A DNA stretch of 64,000 nucleotides, taken from positions 16,197,501-16,261,500 of the forward strand of contig JAYKKT010000086.1 of NCBI GenBank assembly GCA_036023115.1. Reading direction: 5' to 3'. Position 1 is the first letter of the stretch, and every line of letters starts with the position of its first letter. Positions 10,983-23,639 of the stretch are shown piece by piece. The position numbers and the translations under genes are program-made. The DNA comes from Brasenia schreberi. Taxonomy: Eukaryota > Streptophyta > Magnoliopsida > Nymphaeales > Cabombaceae. The notes below the pieces were generated by a model. That model did not search any database and was not told where the DNA came from. It saw only the letters and a program-made list of their open reading frames with translations.

Positions 10983-12182
10983 CTACTGCAACTTCTCCTT
11001 CACTTCCTTCCACATGTCTGCTTTACCCGGAAACTTGTTCTTCACCTTCTCCACAATCTCTTTGGCCTCTTCAACCTTGCCATTCTTGACAAGTCCATTC
11101 ACTAAGATCTTCATCGTGGTAAAATTAGGCACCCAACCACGGTTGTCGATACACGTGTTGCAGAGTTCGAGTGCGAAATCGAAATCCCCACCTTCGCACA
11201 AGTAGTATATCAGAGTGAAATAGCACCCACTACTGGGATCAGGGTTCTTCTTCTTCCGCATCTCGCAGAAAATATTCTTTGCTTCTTCCAAATTTCCTTC
11301 TTTACAGAACCCATAAATCAGATTTTGAAACGTAAATACATCCGGCAAAATCCTCCTTGATTTTAATCCATCGAATAGTGCTTTCGCCTCCGACGACTTC
11401 CCCAACTTACAGAGAGATTGAATCCGAATGTTTGTGGTCGTCAAGCTCGGACCGCACCCGTTCTCCTTCATCAAATCCAAAACTTTCTCGATCTCACCGA
11501 ATCGTTGCTCAGCATATAGCCCCGCCAACAACGTCCCGTATGAGATCTCATTCGGCTTTACCTTGTTCTTATCCATCTCCTCCAGTATCGAGTAAACAGA
11601 CGTCGAATTACCGGACTCGCAAAGCGATTTGATGAGGGTATTGTACGTATCTAGATTCGGTTGGATGGAAAAGGGTTTGGGGTATTCGTTGAAGATTCTA
11701 CTAACCTCTTTGTGGTTCCTGGCGGCGAGGGCAGCGGAGAGGAGGGCGTTGAGGGAATTGACGGAGGGATGGAGGCCATACTTGCCGTTCATCTGCTCGA
11801 ACGTCTTGATCGACTCGTGAAGCATGCCGGATTTTCCATAGAGGATGATGACCTTCTTGATGAACCGCTCGTCTCGCTGCACCTCGGGACGATTCTTCTG
11901 CTCCTCGAGGAGTCGGCGGACGGCGTCGAAGGAGCTGCCTGCGGCGAGTTTGGAAACCGCTACGGAGAGGGAAATGCGGTCGAGTTGGGAGTCTAAGGAG
12001 AAGGAAGCGGCACGGGCGATGTCGACGATGCGTTCGGGGTCGGTCTCGGACTTGAGGAGGGCGAGTGCATTGCGCGATTTCTGCTTAGCGGTGAGGAAAG
12101 GCAGGTTCTCCGGGTTCAGGATCGAAGAGCTCCAATGCCGGACGAATAGGAACCTGTAGGGTACACGAAGACGGGCAGCCAT
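10983..12182 (-). CDS. Mitochondrial P-class PPR protein (rPPR1/PPR336-like)
   Basis: The intronless frame encodes 399 residues. The first ~25 (MAARLRVPYRFLFVRHWSSS onward) are Arg-rich without acidic residues, as in a mitochondrial presequence. Residues 28-46 (PFLTAKQKSRNALALLKSE) match the conserved N-terminal block of the PPR336 subfamily. About seven pentatricopeptide motifs run from residue 140 to 387, for example DTYNTLIKSLCESGNSTSV at 178-196, TTTNIRIQSLCKLGKSSEAK at 248-267 and CYFTLIYYLCEGGDFDFALE at 320-339. There is no E, DYW or SMR domain, so it is a P-class protein. Family members associate with the plant mitochondrial ribosome or with RNA; Arabidopsis PPR336/rPPR1 has about the same length. 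The GC-rich 5' half contrasts with its AT-rich surroundings. The first ATG of the frame gives the targeting peptide and is preceded by a pyrimidine-rich leader. Confidence 0.93.
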   Translation of the reverse strand: MAARLRVPYRFLFVRHWSSSILNPENLPFLTAKQKSRNALALLKSETDPERIVDIARAASFSLDSQLDRISLSVAVSKLAAGSSFDAVRRLLEEQKNRPEVQRDERFIKKVIILYGKSGMLHESIKTFEQMNGKYGLHPSVNSLNALLSAALAARNHKEVSRIFNEYPKPFSIQPNLDTYNTLIKSLCESGNSTSVYSILEEMDKNKVKPNEISYGTLLAGLYAEQRFGEIEKVLDLMKENGCGPSLTTTNIRIQSLCKLGKSSEAKALFDGLKSRRILPDVFTFQNLIYGFCKEGNLEEAKNIFCEMRKKKNPDPSSGCYFTLIYYLCEGGDFDFALELCNTCIDNRGWVPNFTTMKILVNGLVKNGKVEEAKEIVEKVKNKFPGKADMWKEVKEKLQ

Positions 12183-12286
12183 GGGGCGTGTGCTTGTTTC
12201 CTTTTTGGTTGCCTCCTTTTTCCCTTCTCTTTTGCACCTCCGTTTCTTTTTCCGGCTGAAAACTTTTCTTATGTAACCAATGTCGA

Positions 12287-12302
12287 GAGAGAGAGAGAGA
12301 GA
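12287..12302. repeat. (GA)n run upstream of PPR gene
   Basis: A GA/TC run 105-120 bases upstream of the PPR start codon. On the coding strand it reads CT-rich, as in many plant 5' leaders and core promoters. A regulatory role is inference. Confidence 0.5.
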
Positions 12303-12469
12303 GGAAGTGCTTAAAGTAATGTTCTGTAGTGGATTAGGGTTTTTACATCTTCAGTCTCCGTTTGAACTTGACCTAAGTTGCGACTGAGGTTTGGACCATG
12401 TCCCAACCCGGTTATATCATGCCTTCAGGAGGCATAAGATATGAAACTAAAAACTCCAGCAATGTACGC

Positions 12470-12592
12470 AGAGGATTAGCTCAGTTGGCAGAGCTGTCTG
12501 ACTCCCTGGCTGGTGGTGAATTCGATTCTGGGGCATAACTGCGTTGTGTGTTTTAGGCTTTAGCCTCCCGTTGTGAAAAAAAGAAGAAAAAA
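12470..12592 (+). mobile_element. tRNA-derived SINE, copy 1
   Basis: The head has an A box (GGATTAGCTCAGTTGGCAGA) and a B box (GAATTCGATTCTGG) at tRNA-like spacing. It is followed by the body motif AGGCTTTAGCCTCCCGTTGTG and an A-rich tail. Polymerase III boxes plus an A tail define a SINE. It shares the GGCTT-AGCCTCC tail motif with the next two copies. Confidence 0.7.
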
Positions 12593-12602
12593 CAAGAGCA
12601 TT

Positions 12603-12715
12603 AGGTCACCTGGCTAGGAGGGACCTGAAAGTCAACTCACAAGTTGAAGGCCATGAATTTGATACCAGGCATTGCATCTGGCTTCAGCCTCCTCATTGTA
12701 CTGCAAAAGAATGGG
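12603..12715 (+). mobile_element. tRNA-derived SINE, copy 2
   Basis: A diverged relative in tandem after copy 1. It has a B-box-like CATGAATTTGATACC and the shared tail GGCTTCAGCCTCCTCATTGTAC, but a poor A box. The phrase ACTCACAAGT upstream of the B box is also present in copy 3. Confidence 0.55.
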
Positions 12716-13261
12716 GCCTTTAACGGGTCCATTCAGTACACGGGCTAGTTTAAATCAGGCTCAATTCATGTCTTACGCTGCAGATATGAGTAGGGTCTGG
12801 TGCGTCTTGATTATATTAATGTTTAATTAGGAGACGATTTAGTACTGTTTAGTTTGGAAGTAGGAGATGGGTCCTGCATCATGGTTAGGTTGAAGAAAGG
12901 GAACATGAAAAGGTCAAGTAATGAATACTGGCTGCAAGAGACCTGGGGTTATGAAGAAGAAGGTTGGATCATGAGACTAACTGGTCAGAAGAAATGATGG
13001 CCCGTTGGCAGGTCGGGAAAGCGGTTGACTAGTTAGTGGTTCTACCTAAGATTAGACATTTCTTAACAAAACTTAGCATCAACATGATAAAACTTTAAAA
13101 AGATATGTGAAGTCAAATGCAGTCACTCGACATTCGGCTATGGGCCCAAATTGGGTTATATTTCAATTAACCATTTTTTCATATTTGGCTATATCTTTCG
13201 AGAAAACTTAAATTTGACATGATTCAACTTTAGGAAGATGTTTGAATTTGCATAATGAACA

Positions 13262-13365
13262 ACAGCTCATCTGATTTGGGATCGACTCACAAGTAAGAGG
13301 TCGTAATAGTTCGATAGCCAGGGATTGGCTTCAGCCTCCCATTTGTACCCGAAAAACAAGACACT
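13262..13365 (+). mobile_element. tRNA-derived SINE, copy 3
   Basis: Contains GACTCACAAGTAAGAGG, a B-box-like TAGTTCGATAGCC and the shared tail GGCTTCAGCCTCCCATTTGTAC with a short A-rich end. It is closer to copy 2 than to copy 1 in its head. Confidence 0.55.
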
Positions 13366-13369
13366 TGAA

Positions 13370-14470
13370 TTTGAGTAGGAGCATTTGACAACTCTACATG
13401 TTTGTCTCAACATGCGCCATGATCTGAAACAGCAAGCCACACACTGGAATTCAACAAATTTATTGTTCCATTGCCTGTTGGTAGCTTTCACTGTGTCAAG
13501 CTTTATCAAAAACCAGTTGAATGACAACATTTGACGATCGAATTTGAACGAGTGCCATCGTTCAGCAACCAAATGGTTAATACTTTCCAAACAACAGTAT
13601 TCAACTGCTGACTGTTGGCATTGAGCATGAGGATAATGCACAAGTAAATGTTGACATATAAAACTTCGGGTATCCTAGTTATAGTCGAATTTAGCATTCA
13701 ACAGTGCTATATAACACACGACCAAATTTTCGTTGATATTCTCTAAAATGAGTTTTAGCTTGCTGGCGAAAGAACAGCAGTTATGCTTGCCATTAATAAA
13801 CTAGCACCAGAGCACTCGCATCATGTTTTGTTCGTTTGTTTGGTAGCATTAAGGCTTTCTTTGCTATACAGGTCCGAAAACAGAGGATGACGAGGGGTCA
13901 TGTTGGGGCTTTGCTCGTGAGGGATCCAACTCTTTCTTTCAAAGGCAGGAAGGAGTCAGTCACCAGTCAAAACTGTCGGTGGCATACGCTATAATGCTCC
14001 GATTCAACTTGCACCTCCTGTACAGGAAGGTTCTAAGTCGGTTTGTTGACGTTCTTGTATTCAACAAAGTTTAGCTTGACCGAGTTAAAGCAGTGTACCG
14101 TGTGTGCCTCGATCATTAATAAGACTTCATTATGCCCAAGGAGGATTTTACAAGGTCAGGGCAAGAAATTAGCTTCAACTAAAGCCTGCTTTGAAATACA
14201 TTTACCATGAAATAGGCCGAGAAACTGAAGAAGAAAACCGATGCATGAAGAACCAAACTATAATTTAGGGATCTTACTGAATGATGAAATGACCATAGTT
14301 CTTCTGGTTTGATTAAAGGCTTCCCACGTTGTGGCCCCAAAAAAGGTGCTGTGCAAAAACAATGCAATCAAACTGAAAAAGAGAATCCCTGTCCAAATTC
14401 AAGCCTCTGAAGACGGACCAGTTCGGAACTCAACCATAAACAAGGCAGGAGAAACAAAAGAATCAGTCTA
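13370..14470. other. Intergenic, nothing recognised
   Basis: Between the SINE cluster and the 3' end of the syntaxin gene. Only short open frames with no family resemblance; no repeat ends found. Confidence 0.5.
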
Positions 14471-14474
14471 TGGT

Positions 14475-14480
14475 TTTATT
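14475..14480 (-). terminator. Poly(A) signal AATAAA for SYP22-like gene
   Basis: AATAAA on the minus strand about 260 bases after the syntaxin stop codon at 14740. It would give a 3' UTR of normal plant length. Confidence 0.45.
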
Positions 14481-14739
14481 AAGAAAAGATTACATAACTT
14501 TGGGCGGGACAGACCAACCAACCACTTGTTCCCACTACTCATAAGCAGACAAGGAAAGGGCAAAAGAAAGAAGAAACAGATTCCTAGGATACGTAGAGGA
14601 TGAGACTGTACATGCCATATATGTAGCAAGAAGAATAGATGCAATACTGCAAGATGAGGAAGCAACATCCCGTAACAACTTTGTAGGTGCAAAGGATTTC
14701 CCCTTGATGAGTTGCTTACTTGAGAACAGCAATTGCTGA

Positions 14740-17700
14740 CTATGCTGCTATGACTATGATCACAATGAGGAGGATAACACCGAACATCACCAGTAGCAAG
14801 CATGTCTGCAGGAAAGCAAACAACAAAATCATCACGATACTTAGTTCTATCTCTTTCCAATTCAAGGTCGAAAATCTCTATCACTGACCAATGATGAATT
14901 TGATCTTTGAGTTTTAGCTGCCTTCGCTAATTGAGTTTTTCCTTGTGCAGTAGCCGCGTAGGAGTTCTCTATGTTGGAGTCAATATCATCTGCACATGGG
15001 ACAATTCAGAGTATGCTTTATCCGATAAAGTCATTTACAGTACAAGCCACAGAGGAAAGTTTACCGATCATAGCCCCTTGTACATGAACAAGCACAGCAA
15101 GGTCCTTAAAAATTTCATGCACTTCACCAATTTGCTGCTGAATCTCCTGAATCCCCTGCTCTCTTTCCTCGATGATTGCCTCATTAAACACAATCTCATT
15201 ATCAAGCAAGAGGACCTCTTGTCTGTGCAGGAAAATCAGTAACAGCAGAACATTTAGAACCAAGACTTTTGCATGACCCTCAAAACCTAACTTATTAAGT
15301 GCAGAATGAACAAAATTCCACTGCACAGAACAGGAAGCAACCACTGGTTGCTCTTTAAAGAATTTAAAAAATGTTTCAATCAATAAATTGTTGGCATGCC
15401 CAAAAACCCACATCACTCGGAAATGAAGTCATGTCAAATAACAGGATCGAAGTCCAAAGAATCAAAGCCCCAGAACAATTAATTTTTGTCGCTCATCATT
15501 GTTGCTATACCAATTATATAAATATGGGTGGACAGTTCGTACAAGGACATATAACTCAAGGCACAAATTGACAAGATAGATATAGAGATAAAAAGAAGGA
15601 AATGATGTTTGCCCATTTCAAGGGTGGCACTATGGCAGACTCCAGATGTCTAACATGCCATTTTATTTCACTCGAGTGTGACAAACAACTAAAAGAGGTT
15701 AAGGATCTATATTTAGAAGGTACTCTAATTGGATTCTCCAACTCTTATACAATAACAAGTCACTCTCCCATTTTCATAACCCAAACCCATGAGATCTGAC
15801 CGTTGTATGTGTGATTCCATTAGCAAGTATGCATGCACAAACCAGTCTTACTGTTTTTGGTCATTTATTAAGGCATGAGTTATATAAATAATAGTATTGG
15901 ATTTAGAAACCCAAAACAAGTAGAAGGATGAAGTTTGCAGCATGTAATAAAAGAGTAGAAACTGACACCAGCTTGTGTTTCATAGTGGAAGCATATATTT
16001 ACTTTAAATGAATTATTAACTCATTCAATCATTTAATCAATAGTTAAGAACATCTCTGGCATGGCAGGAACAACTAGTAGACATGGCACTCTTTTAGTTT
16101 GGATAAGGATCATAAAGGATATTCTTTAATTAATAAAATTGTTGGCACTCTTTTAGTTTTATGTTAAAAACTGCCAGAATATTAATACAGGAATGATAAA
16201 TATTTAAAACAACTAGTAGACATGGCAGGAACAAGAGTAAAATTCACCTTCTCGACTCAACAGAAGTGAAACGTTCTTCAGGAGTTTTATCTGGACCAGT
16301 ATCTAGCTCACTGGCTGTACGGCTGCAAACAATTGATCAATGGACAAGTATCAGGACAGAACCCAAAAAGATAAAAAAAAAACCTGACAAGTAACAGAAA
16401 GTAGAGGAGAAACAAATAAATGAGGCTAATCACACGATCCATTCATGAAGAACAAATGGGTACATGAAATCACCAAATTGAAAAGAAAGATATGCAGCAC
16501 AGCTTTACGTTTGACATCAATGTTAATAGGAAAAGGACTTTAAAGTCTCCTACCAGCAACGCAACCCACAAGAACAATAGGTATGAGTGAGGTAGGGTAT
16601 TACTGAAACGGTTAGAATATGGATAACTAATCTTTGACTAATACGTATTAGTAAGTAACAGCTTTTAAGCTTTGTTGTTAATAGCGCCCTTAACACTCTT
16701 AGCAACCTGATGCATTAAGTTTTGTGGTATATCTGCTTACCTATATTATCATTTTTTTAGTAAGATACGAATATACAAGCAAATGCCCTCATTTTATTTA
16801 TTTTTTATTTTACTTTCCAATTATTTAAGATATCACATGTAAGTGATGACCTCTATTTGAGCCTATGTCACATGGGTGCGGGTGCGGGTGGGTGTGGGAT
16901 ACGGCAAATTTCAAAAATTTTGGGTGCGGCGACACGGCTACGGTATATAATATTATATATTATATATAATATTCAAGCTACATAAATAAATCATAATACA
17001 ACTAGTATTTGCTAATTTTGGGTGCACGTAGATATCAATTAGCAAGTTCCCTCATAATGATCTGAAACTTACAGTGATTTTACGAGCTGCAAAATATCCA
17101 AGTTATGGATTCAAAGAGTTTCAAGATCTTTTGTAAGATATAACATATATTAGTATTTGTGCTAGGATCCACTAGTGATGTCATACTCTTCTGTTCTATT
17201 GATCTGACAATGTTCCTGGTCTTTAAATGTGTTTGGTGACGGAGATTATTCTGTGCAAAGGTATACATTATGGAGTCCAATTGTTCGCACCCAAAATCAT
17301 TCAAGCAGCTTTATATTGTATAAAGCTATAATAGTAAGTACACAACTTTATATTAAAGCAAAACATATAAATGGTAAAAAACTACTAATTTCATCATAAT
17401 ACACAAATCAATCTTCATTATCCAGACCCATTTATCCGTGAGTTACAAAAAAAAAATTGCAAAATTTTTTTTTGGACATGCCGCACCGACACGGTGTCGG
17501 TGTCGCACCAGTATTGGGGTCGACACTCCACCCCTTAGAAGTGTCTGTGTGACTTAGATTTGAGCTATTAAAATAGTTGCAATTCTAAAGATATAAAAAA
17601 GCAACTCTAATGTTCAAACAGAATTCAATTATTATATGAACCATTAGCAATTTACATGTAATGTCTTTTATACCAAATTTTTAGATTATATTTAAATCAT

Positions 17701-20700
17701 TTTATCTTAAAAGTGCAAAAAAGAATAATTTCATAAGCTTGTTGCAGAAATTTTCCTTTCATGGGCATCCTTTAGCATACTTCAACAAATACAGACATTT
17801 GTTTTAGGTTCATCTTGAAAAATTTTACATGTTAAGGCAACCTATTATTTTTGTGTTTGGATTTTCTGATTTTTTTTTGTAATTTATTCAACAGCTTTTA
17901 AAACAAAAAAGTTCAGATACTTCCAGTACACTATCATCCGCTACATTATATATCTCAATTTGATCTTGAACAATATACTAAATATCTTAACTTATATAAT
18001 GAGCACTATGATCCGCTACACCCGTCAAAGATATGGCCTTGATCTTTATAATCTTATGCTCCTGTCTTTATCTGATATATATTCATTCAGGTCATAAATG
18101 TGTACAATATGTTGCAGCTCAAATCACAACATTGGTGTTATTTATAGTCATTCTTTTATTATTACTTTGCCTACCAGAAAGGCAAAAAAGGATATGGTCC
18201 TTGAATGCAATCCTTATAAGGAATTTTTTAATTACCTAGCAGTTTTTCATAACGATAGCAAAACCTGTGGTGATGCTACATATATACTTAGTGCAGGTTG
18301 GTTAAAATGGAGAGATGCATTATGTATTCTATATGATAAGAAGATATCATTAAAATTAAAAGGTAAATATTATAGAGCAACAATTAGACCTTCTATGTTA
18401 TATGGTTCTCCGTGTTGGGTAGAAATTAATTGTCATGTATAAAAGATGTCCGTCGCAGAAATGAAGATGCTAAGATGGATGTGTGGCAACAGAAGAAAAT
18501 TTTGTATATGTAATGAGGTTTTTAGAAACAAATTAGGAGTGGCACCAGTAGATGATGATAAAATGAAGGAAAATCATTTGAGATGGTTTGGATACGTGCA
18601 AAGGCGACCAAAAACAAGGTATGAAAAACTAGATGGTAAAAATGATAAAAGAAGAAGAAGACCATGAGACTATTGGAAGAAAACAATAAAAAATGATCTA
18701 GCTTATGTTTAACTGCATGGCACAAGATCGAGCTCTACGGAAACAAAAAACCCATGTAGCCAACCTATCTAGTATGTGAAAAGGCTTAGTTGGTATTGTA
18801 TATGGTCCTTGAATGAAAAGCTAATTCTTTTACACCAGAAATCTAATTGTAGAAGCTATAGGTACTTTTTTAGTTAAATAGCCAAGTTCCAGAGGATGCA
18901 CCAAGCCGCCGTGTGTTCCAATACTTGCATTATTACTGTGAACAAGAACGTGTAATGTTACCTTGAAGGTAGAACTGCTTCAGGAACAAAAGGGTTATAA
19001 GCAGTTTCTCTCTCAGCTGCAAGTCTTTGGGCCTTCTGAAATTCCTTCAAAATTGTTTGGAAATCTCTCGCGAGTTTTGCATCAGCAATCCTTTTGCTCG
19101 CCTGTATTTAGCAATCGAAGACTGATTTATTATGATTGATGGAATAACATGCACTTCACAAATGCACCTCCGAAATAGCATTATTTTGACAAGTGTTCAT
19201 GCTTAGCAGATGCACCTTAGGATCAAAACAGCATTCCAAAGAATAGCCGCAAATGGGTAGATTTCTGATTTCTCACATTTGTTTTCATTTTTAAAGTTCC
19301 TTTTAGTGCATCCAAGATTTCCTAAGATTTTTCTAGAAGGCACCTGGTAAAAGTCACTCATATGAAAACCCTTGCCAACAAAATGCGAAGAACAAGAAAC
19401 CACAAAAACCATGTAAATGGTTAAAATTTTGTTTTGGCACGTAAATAAGTACAGGTTTATATGGCAGCATAGAATAACACCGGATGACAATGTGAAATAT
19501 AATAATAAACGTCCACTATCAAACTGCAAAGGCATAAAAACATTGGCAGCAGAGATGTAACTGAAAAATTAGTGTTCATGCAGGCATGCGTTCAAATGAA
19601 CAGACGCATTGATTGGGCAGCACAAACCGCAGTTGTTGTAAAGAACTAGGCATATTCATAGACAGAAAGGTACCATGGCTTTGTTTCCCAAGTACATGTA
19701 GACATTCATTAGTCTTGCTAGAGTAGGCCACATTCTCATTGAGTGGGGGAGGACAAGGTTTGACCCAATGTTGTAAATATCATATTGGACCCCATATTGA
19801 GTGGGGCATCAATACACCTGCATCGTAACGGCACGATACGGGTGATTTGTAAATACTTCTTTTAAAATTATTAAAAATGTTAAAAAATTAAAAACATGAA
19901 AAACTCTGCAAAGACTGCAAAGAATGTCGAAAACAAACTAAATCACATGCATAAACCGCTCTTATGCCTCATTTTCAAACTTAGGATTGATGACTATTAA
20001 TGGATGTTTTACATATGGGATTTTTAGAAAGTAGTTGGTCTTGAATTTTTAGAGAGAAAGGAGTTGTTCTTGAGGAGAAGGGATAGACGAAAGGGGTCTA
20101 AACACACCTAAACTATGATTTTTTTAAAATACGAATTTTGAAACTTACAATATAGTTGTCCGATAAAACGTAAGGTGTATTGTATGATGTAGTACCTGTA
20201 TCACAGTGTATCGTACGATACGGTGCAATACATGAATTTTGTGATACATGTACCTGAATCGTATCGGTTCAAGTACCGATACGCCCTATATGCATATCGT
20301 ATCGCACGATATGATACGATTTTTATAACATTGGTTTGACCTCCTAGCTCAAAAAGTCATACTTACAAGACCAAGGCTCGGATACAGTAAGATGTCCATC
20401 AAGCAGCCTACCTATAACTAAAATGCAATTCCAAGCTAGTAATGACAATTTCAAATTTTTGCATCATGCAAAATAGAAGAGAATTTGCCTAATAAAGGCA
20501 TGCTGCATTTTATTTGAAATGTATATCAAAGGGAAAAAACATAATTTGAATAAGCTGAATCTTACTAAATGGTAGAGGGAATCTGCAGAGTTCCCTGAAA
20601 GGCTGAAACTTGAGACATCCAAAAAAGAACTTATTCAGAACGGCACATGTTTCAAGCAAATCAAGAGTGGTCCAGTGGAACTGGAACATGTCTGATTAAG

Positions 20701-23623
20701 GGGGGAAATTATAAAGAACTAACTATTCAAAATTGACAAATAGACCCTGCTCAAATACAGAGTGAAAAGCAGTTAGTCGATGGGACAATGGAAAAGTCAA
20801 TGCTCTGTTTTATCATATAAATGTACCTTAAAATGTATCAGTTGTATACAACTGAATGGTGATACCCTATTGGTTAAAGCTTTCCGCTTAACTACCTGAA
20901 TATCATATGAGACCCTAACACCTAAGGCAACTCCCACAACTTGGATAGTTCCAATCTTTGTTTCTCATTTCTCCTTCTACTTTTACATACCTTTCTTGTA
21001 TTATCAATTTATCAAGTCCCTTTGGAGAAATCAAAACTGGACAGATCTCAAACTAATAGCAGTTCATCAATTTATCAAGTACACGTGTGACCTAAATAGT
21101 GGGACCACTGGAACAAATACTATGATACGGATGCAACAAAGCCAACGACACATATTACTTTCAAGATAAATCTTTCAGCTGGTTTCAGAGTTGGACTGGA
21201 AGAAAATTATGGGACACCATCATAAAAGATGCAGAAATATCAGCATAAACATGAAGATCCCATCATCAATACTCACACTAACTTCAATGTGCTGATCTGC
21301 TTCGCTAGCTGCTTTAAGTTTAGCAGAAGTTTCCTTAACCAGCTGTCCAATATGTTGTCGAGTTTTGTGTCTGCAACAAGAAGAGAATATAGTAAATACC
21401 AACGAGTCAACCACTAGTCTTCGCACAAAGAAGAGAACCTATGAGCCCCTAAAGCATAACACTTACTAATTTTCTAAGTACAGTGTGCGCCTGTGTGTAT
21501 GTGTATATACTGTGGTAACATCGTACATTACGTAGATAACCCCCATGAATGAATCCGGATATGGGACAATCAAAGTCCAGGTTGTAGCGGCAGGCTTTTT
21601 ATGTTCCATATACACTTACCAAGTTACATGAAGTGGAGATTAGACCCACATTGAAGAGGGTTCACCCTAGACCCATCATATGTGCATTTCAATAGATGGC
21701 ACTTTAGCAGGAGCGTTCAATCATTTCATTGCATCAGTGTTTCCAAAACATGATCTTTGCTCTTTTACTTTTTAGAGTTAAATGTTAATATAACAAAATA
21801 TCAAACACAATAGCAACTAAGAATCCATGTAGCTGAGCGCATTCAGTGTGGGAGAAGTCTTGTTTGTGGTTTTTGTTTTTGTTTTATGAAGGGAGAGGTG
21901 CACAAATGCTGTCAACCATTCTTTAAGGTCACCAAGCATCAAGTACAAACATAAACATAGTATTGAGAGGAAAGAAACTTCAAAGATTGATAAATAGCAT
22001 TACAAGTCACAATGACACCATGAATGGGAACTCATTGCAAGTACTCATCAGATTTTCGATAAATGAAAACTAGGAGGACACCAGGACATCAATTAAAATA
22101 AGAAGACATTCCTAATAGTTATTAATGTACCTTGTATGTAATACGAAATACTATTAAAAGAAATGATGAAAACCAGCAACAAGAAAAAACATGAGGCTTA
22201 GATTTAAATAGCTGTGTTTTTGTGCAAAAGAGAATGACTACTCAACCTCTTAAAAAATGAAAAGGAAAACTGTAGAAGGAATCACAACGAGCAATTCATT
22301 ACTGCAATATGCTATTACAGCCAATAAATCTGAGACCATATCCATTCTTGCCAAAAACGATCAAATAGTGGGACATTTAGAACCACAAGTTTCACAGAAA
22401 GGGAAGTAGAGGGGGGAAAAGAGGAACTTGATAAAAATGCCCAGATACATCTGATAGGAACCTGGGTATCAAGCTATCCACATTCAGAAACAGAAGAAAG
22501 CTTGGAGACATTAAGCAAAAGGTTTTGGCCTACTAGGACCTTGTTATATCCAAACCTTGTAAACATGAGGCAAACTGCATCATAAGCATGATGTGGCTGC
22601 TATTCCTTTATTCCAAAGGGAAAAGGAGAGACAAACACAATAAAAGGATGCTGTCAGCAACCATTTTGATGCTTCAGAAAAACACAGTAGTTTGGCTTAA
22701 AATGTTGGAGAGAATGCGGATCCCAATGTCTTTTAACTGTCACCTCTGGGTCTGTGACTCTGTAGGACGGCAAGCTAACGAATAATACATCCAAATCCCA
22801 AAACCTCACAACGATATTAATAAGCTGCTCCGCTAAATCACAAGGAAAAGGGTATATTCATGCTAGCAACCTGATTGAACGTATTATATACTGAGGAACA
22901 AAGAGCCTAATGCATGTCAAAGGGTAAACCTACAAAAAGAAAAAACACAAATATTCATCAGGTCAACAAATCTCTAGCAGTATATCACAGACACCTTTGT
23001 TCCCAATGGGAAGCATTCTCCGAATACTCTTTCCCAAAAAGGTGAAAGGGTGCACTTCCAACTAATCTTAGGATCAAATTATTAGCCTTGCATCTTTTAG
23101 AGAAGAGGATTCAAGATGTCCATTGAAATATCAAGGGAACGAGATTTGTCATCTACTGTAAATTAAAAACAGAACAGAATAATTATGAAGAGATACAGAA
23201 ACAGGAAGCACGAATAAGAGCGCCTTTCGTAAAATCAACGAGGTAACAGAGGAAAAAACAACAATTCATCCGAACCCTGATATTACTAAATCCAGCGAAA
23301 AGAAAAACGGAGAGAGGCAATTGTCACAACCCTGTTCTTGATTCCCGCACAAACGACTTTCCGGCACAGGAAACCAAAACAAAGAACGAACAATCAAGCA
23401 GCATCCAGGGAACAAAAGGGTAGAAAAGAAAAACTGACAATTTCTGGCGCAGTTCAGGCGTGTCCTTAGGAGTGCCGAGTGTGTTAACAAGGCGCTGGAA
23501 CGTGGACACGGCGGTATTGATCTGGAAGATGCCGGCCGCAACGGCCTGGGAGGGATCTTGTTGTTTGCCGTTGGCCTTCAGCAACGGCAGCGGCCGACCT
23601 GCTTCGAGATCCTGGAAGCTCAT
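14740..23623 (-). CDS. Qa-SNARE syntaxin, SYP22/VAM3-like
   Basis: Seven exons, all GT-AG and in phase: 23623-23439, 21370-21277, 19101-18962, 16322-16248, 15222-15065, 14989-14889 and 14805-14740. They sum to 819 bases, or 272 residues, close to Arabidopsis SYP22 (268). The protein starts [15 protein letters not shown], followed by [20 protein letters not shown] and [18 protein letters not shown] (Habc region). Exon 5 holds the SNARE core ([20 protein letters not shown]) with the central glutamine that defines Qa-SNAREs. Exon 7 encodes the C-terminal membrane anchor [20 protein letters not shown] and the stop. Family role: SNARE of the prevacuolar compartment and vacuole in vacuolar traffic. 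Introns 1-4 are 1.0-2.6 kb. Intron 2 holds the hAT element at 19766-20333; intron 3 holds the hAT element at 16863-17557 and the LINE at 18208-18799. No coding damage is seen. SYP2 paralogues cannot be separated by eye. Confidence 0.95.
16863..17557 (-). mobile_element. hAT non-autonomous element, CTAWGTCACACAG family, copy 1
   Basis: 695 bp, flanked by a perfect 8-bp duplication ATTTGAGC (16855-16862 and 17558-17565). The ends are CTATGTCACATGGG and, on the other strand, CTAAGTCACACAGACAC. These form a short terminal inverted repeat with the 8-bp TSD length typical of hAT. It has no transposase frame. It is reversed relative to the three copies in the BET3 introns and lies in intron 3 of the syntaxin gene. 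Confidence 0.88.
18192..18815 (+). mobile_element. 5'-truncated RTE LINE with 16-bp TSD
   Basis: The insert at 18208-18799 is bounded by a perfect 16-bp repeat ATATGGTCCTTGAATG (18192-18207, 18800-18815). It encodes, with stops, the C-terminal part of an RTE-type reverse transcriptase: [52 protein letters not shown] and [11 protein letters not shown]. It ends AAAAGGCTTAGTTGG. It is antisense to the syntaxin gene, in intron 3, and is dead by stops and frameshifts. Confidence 0.85.
19766..20333. mobile_element. 568-bp hAT non-autonomous element, CAATGTTGTAAA ends
   Basis: Flanked by a perfect 8-bp TSD GTTTGACC (19758-19765, 20334-20341). The left end CAATGTTGTAAATATC and the inverse of the right end CAATGTTATAAAAATC form a terminal inverted repeat. 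The interior is dense in GTATCGTA / GATACGAT words, as expected of subterminal transposase-binding repeats. Ends and words match the transposase-bearing element at 39357-43338, its likely autonomous relative. It sits in syntaxin intron 2. Confidence 0.88.
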
Positions 23624-23639
23624 CGAGGTCTCCAACAAC

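Noticed and set aside
12470..12545. A tRNA gene on the plus strand
   Set aside because: A and B boxes are present but the acceptor and anticodon stems do not pair, and the sequence continues into a SINE body with an A tail.
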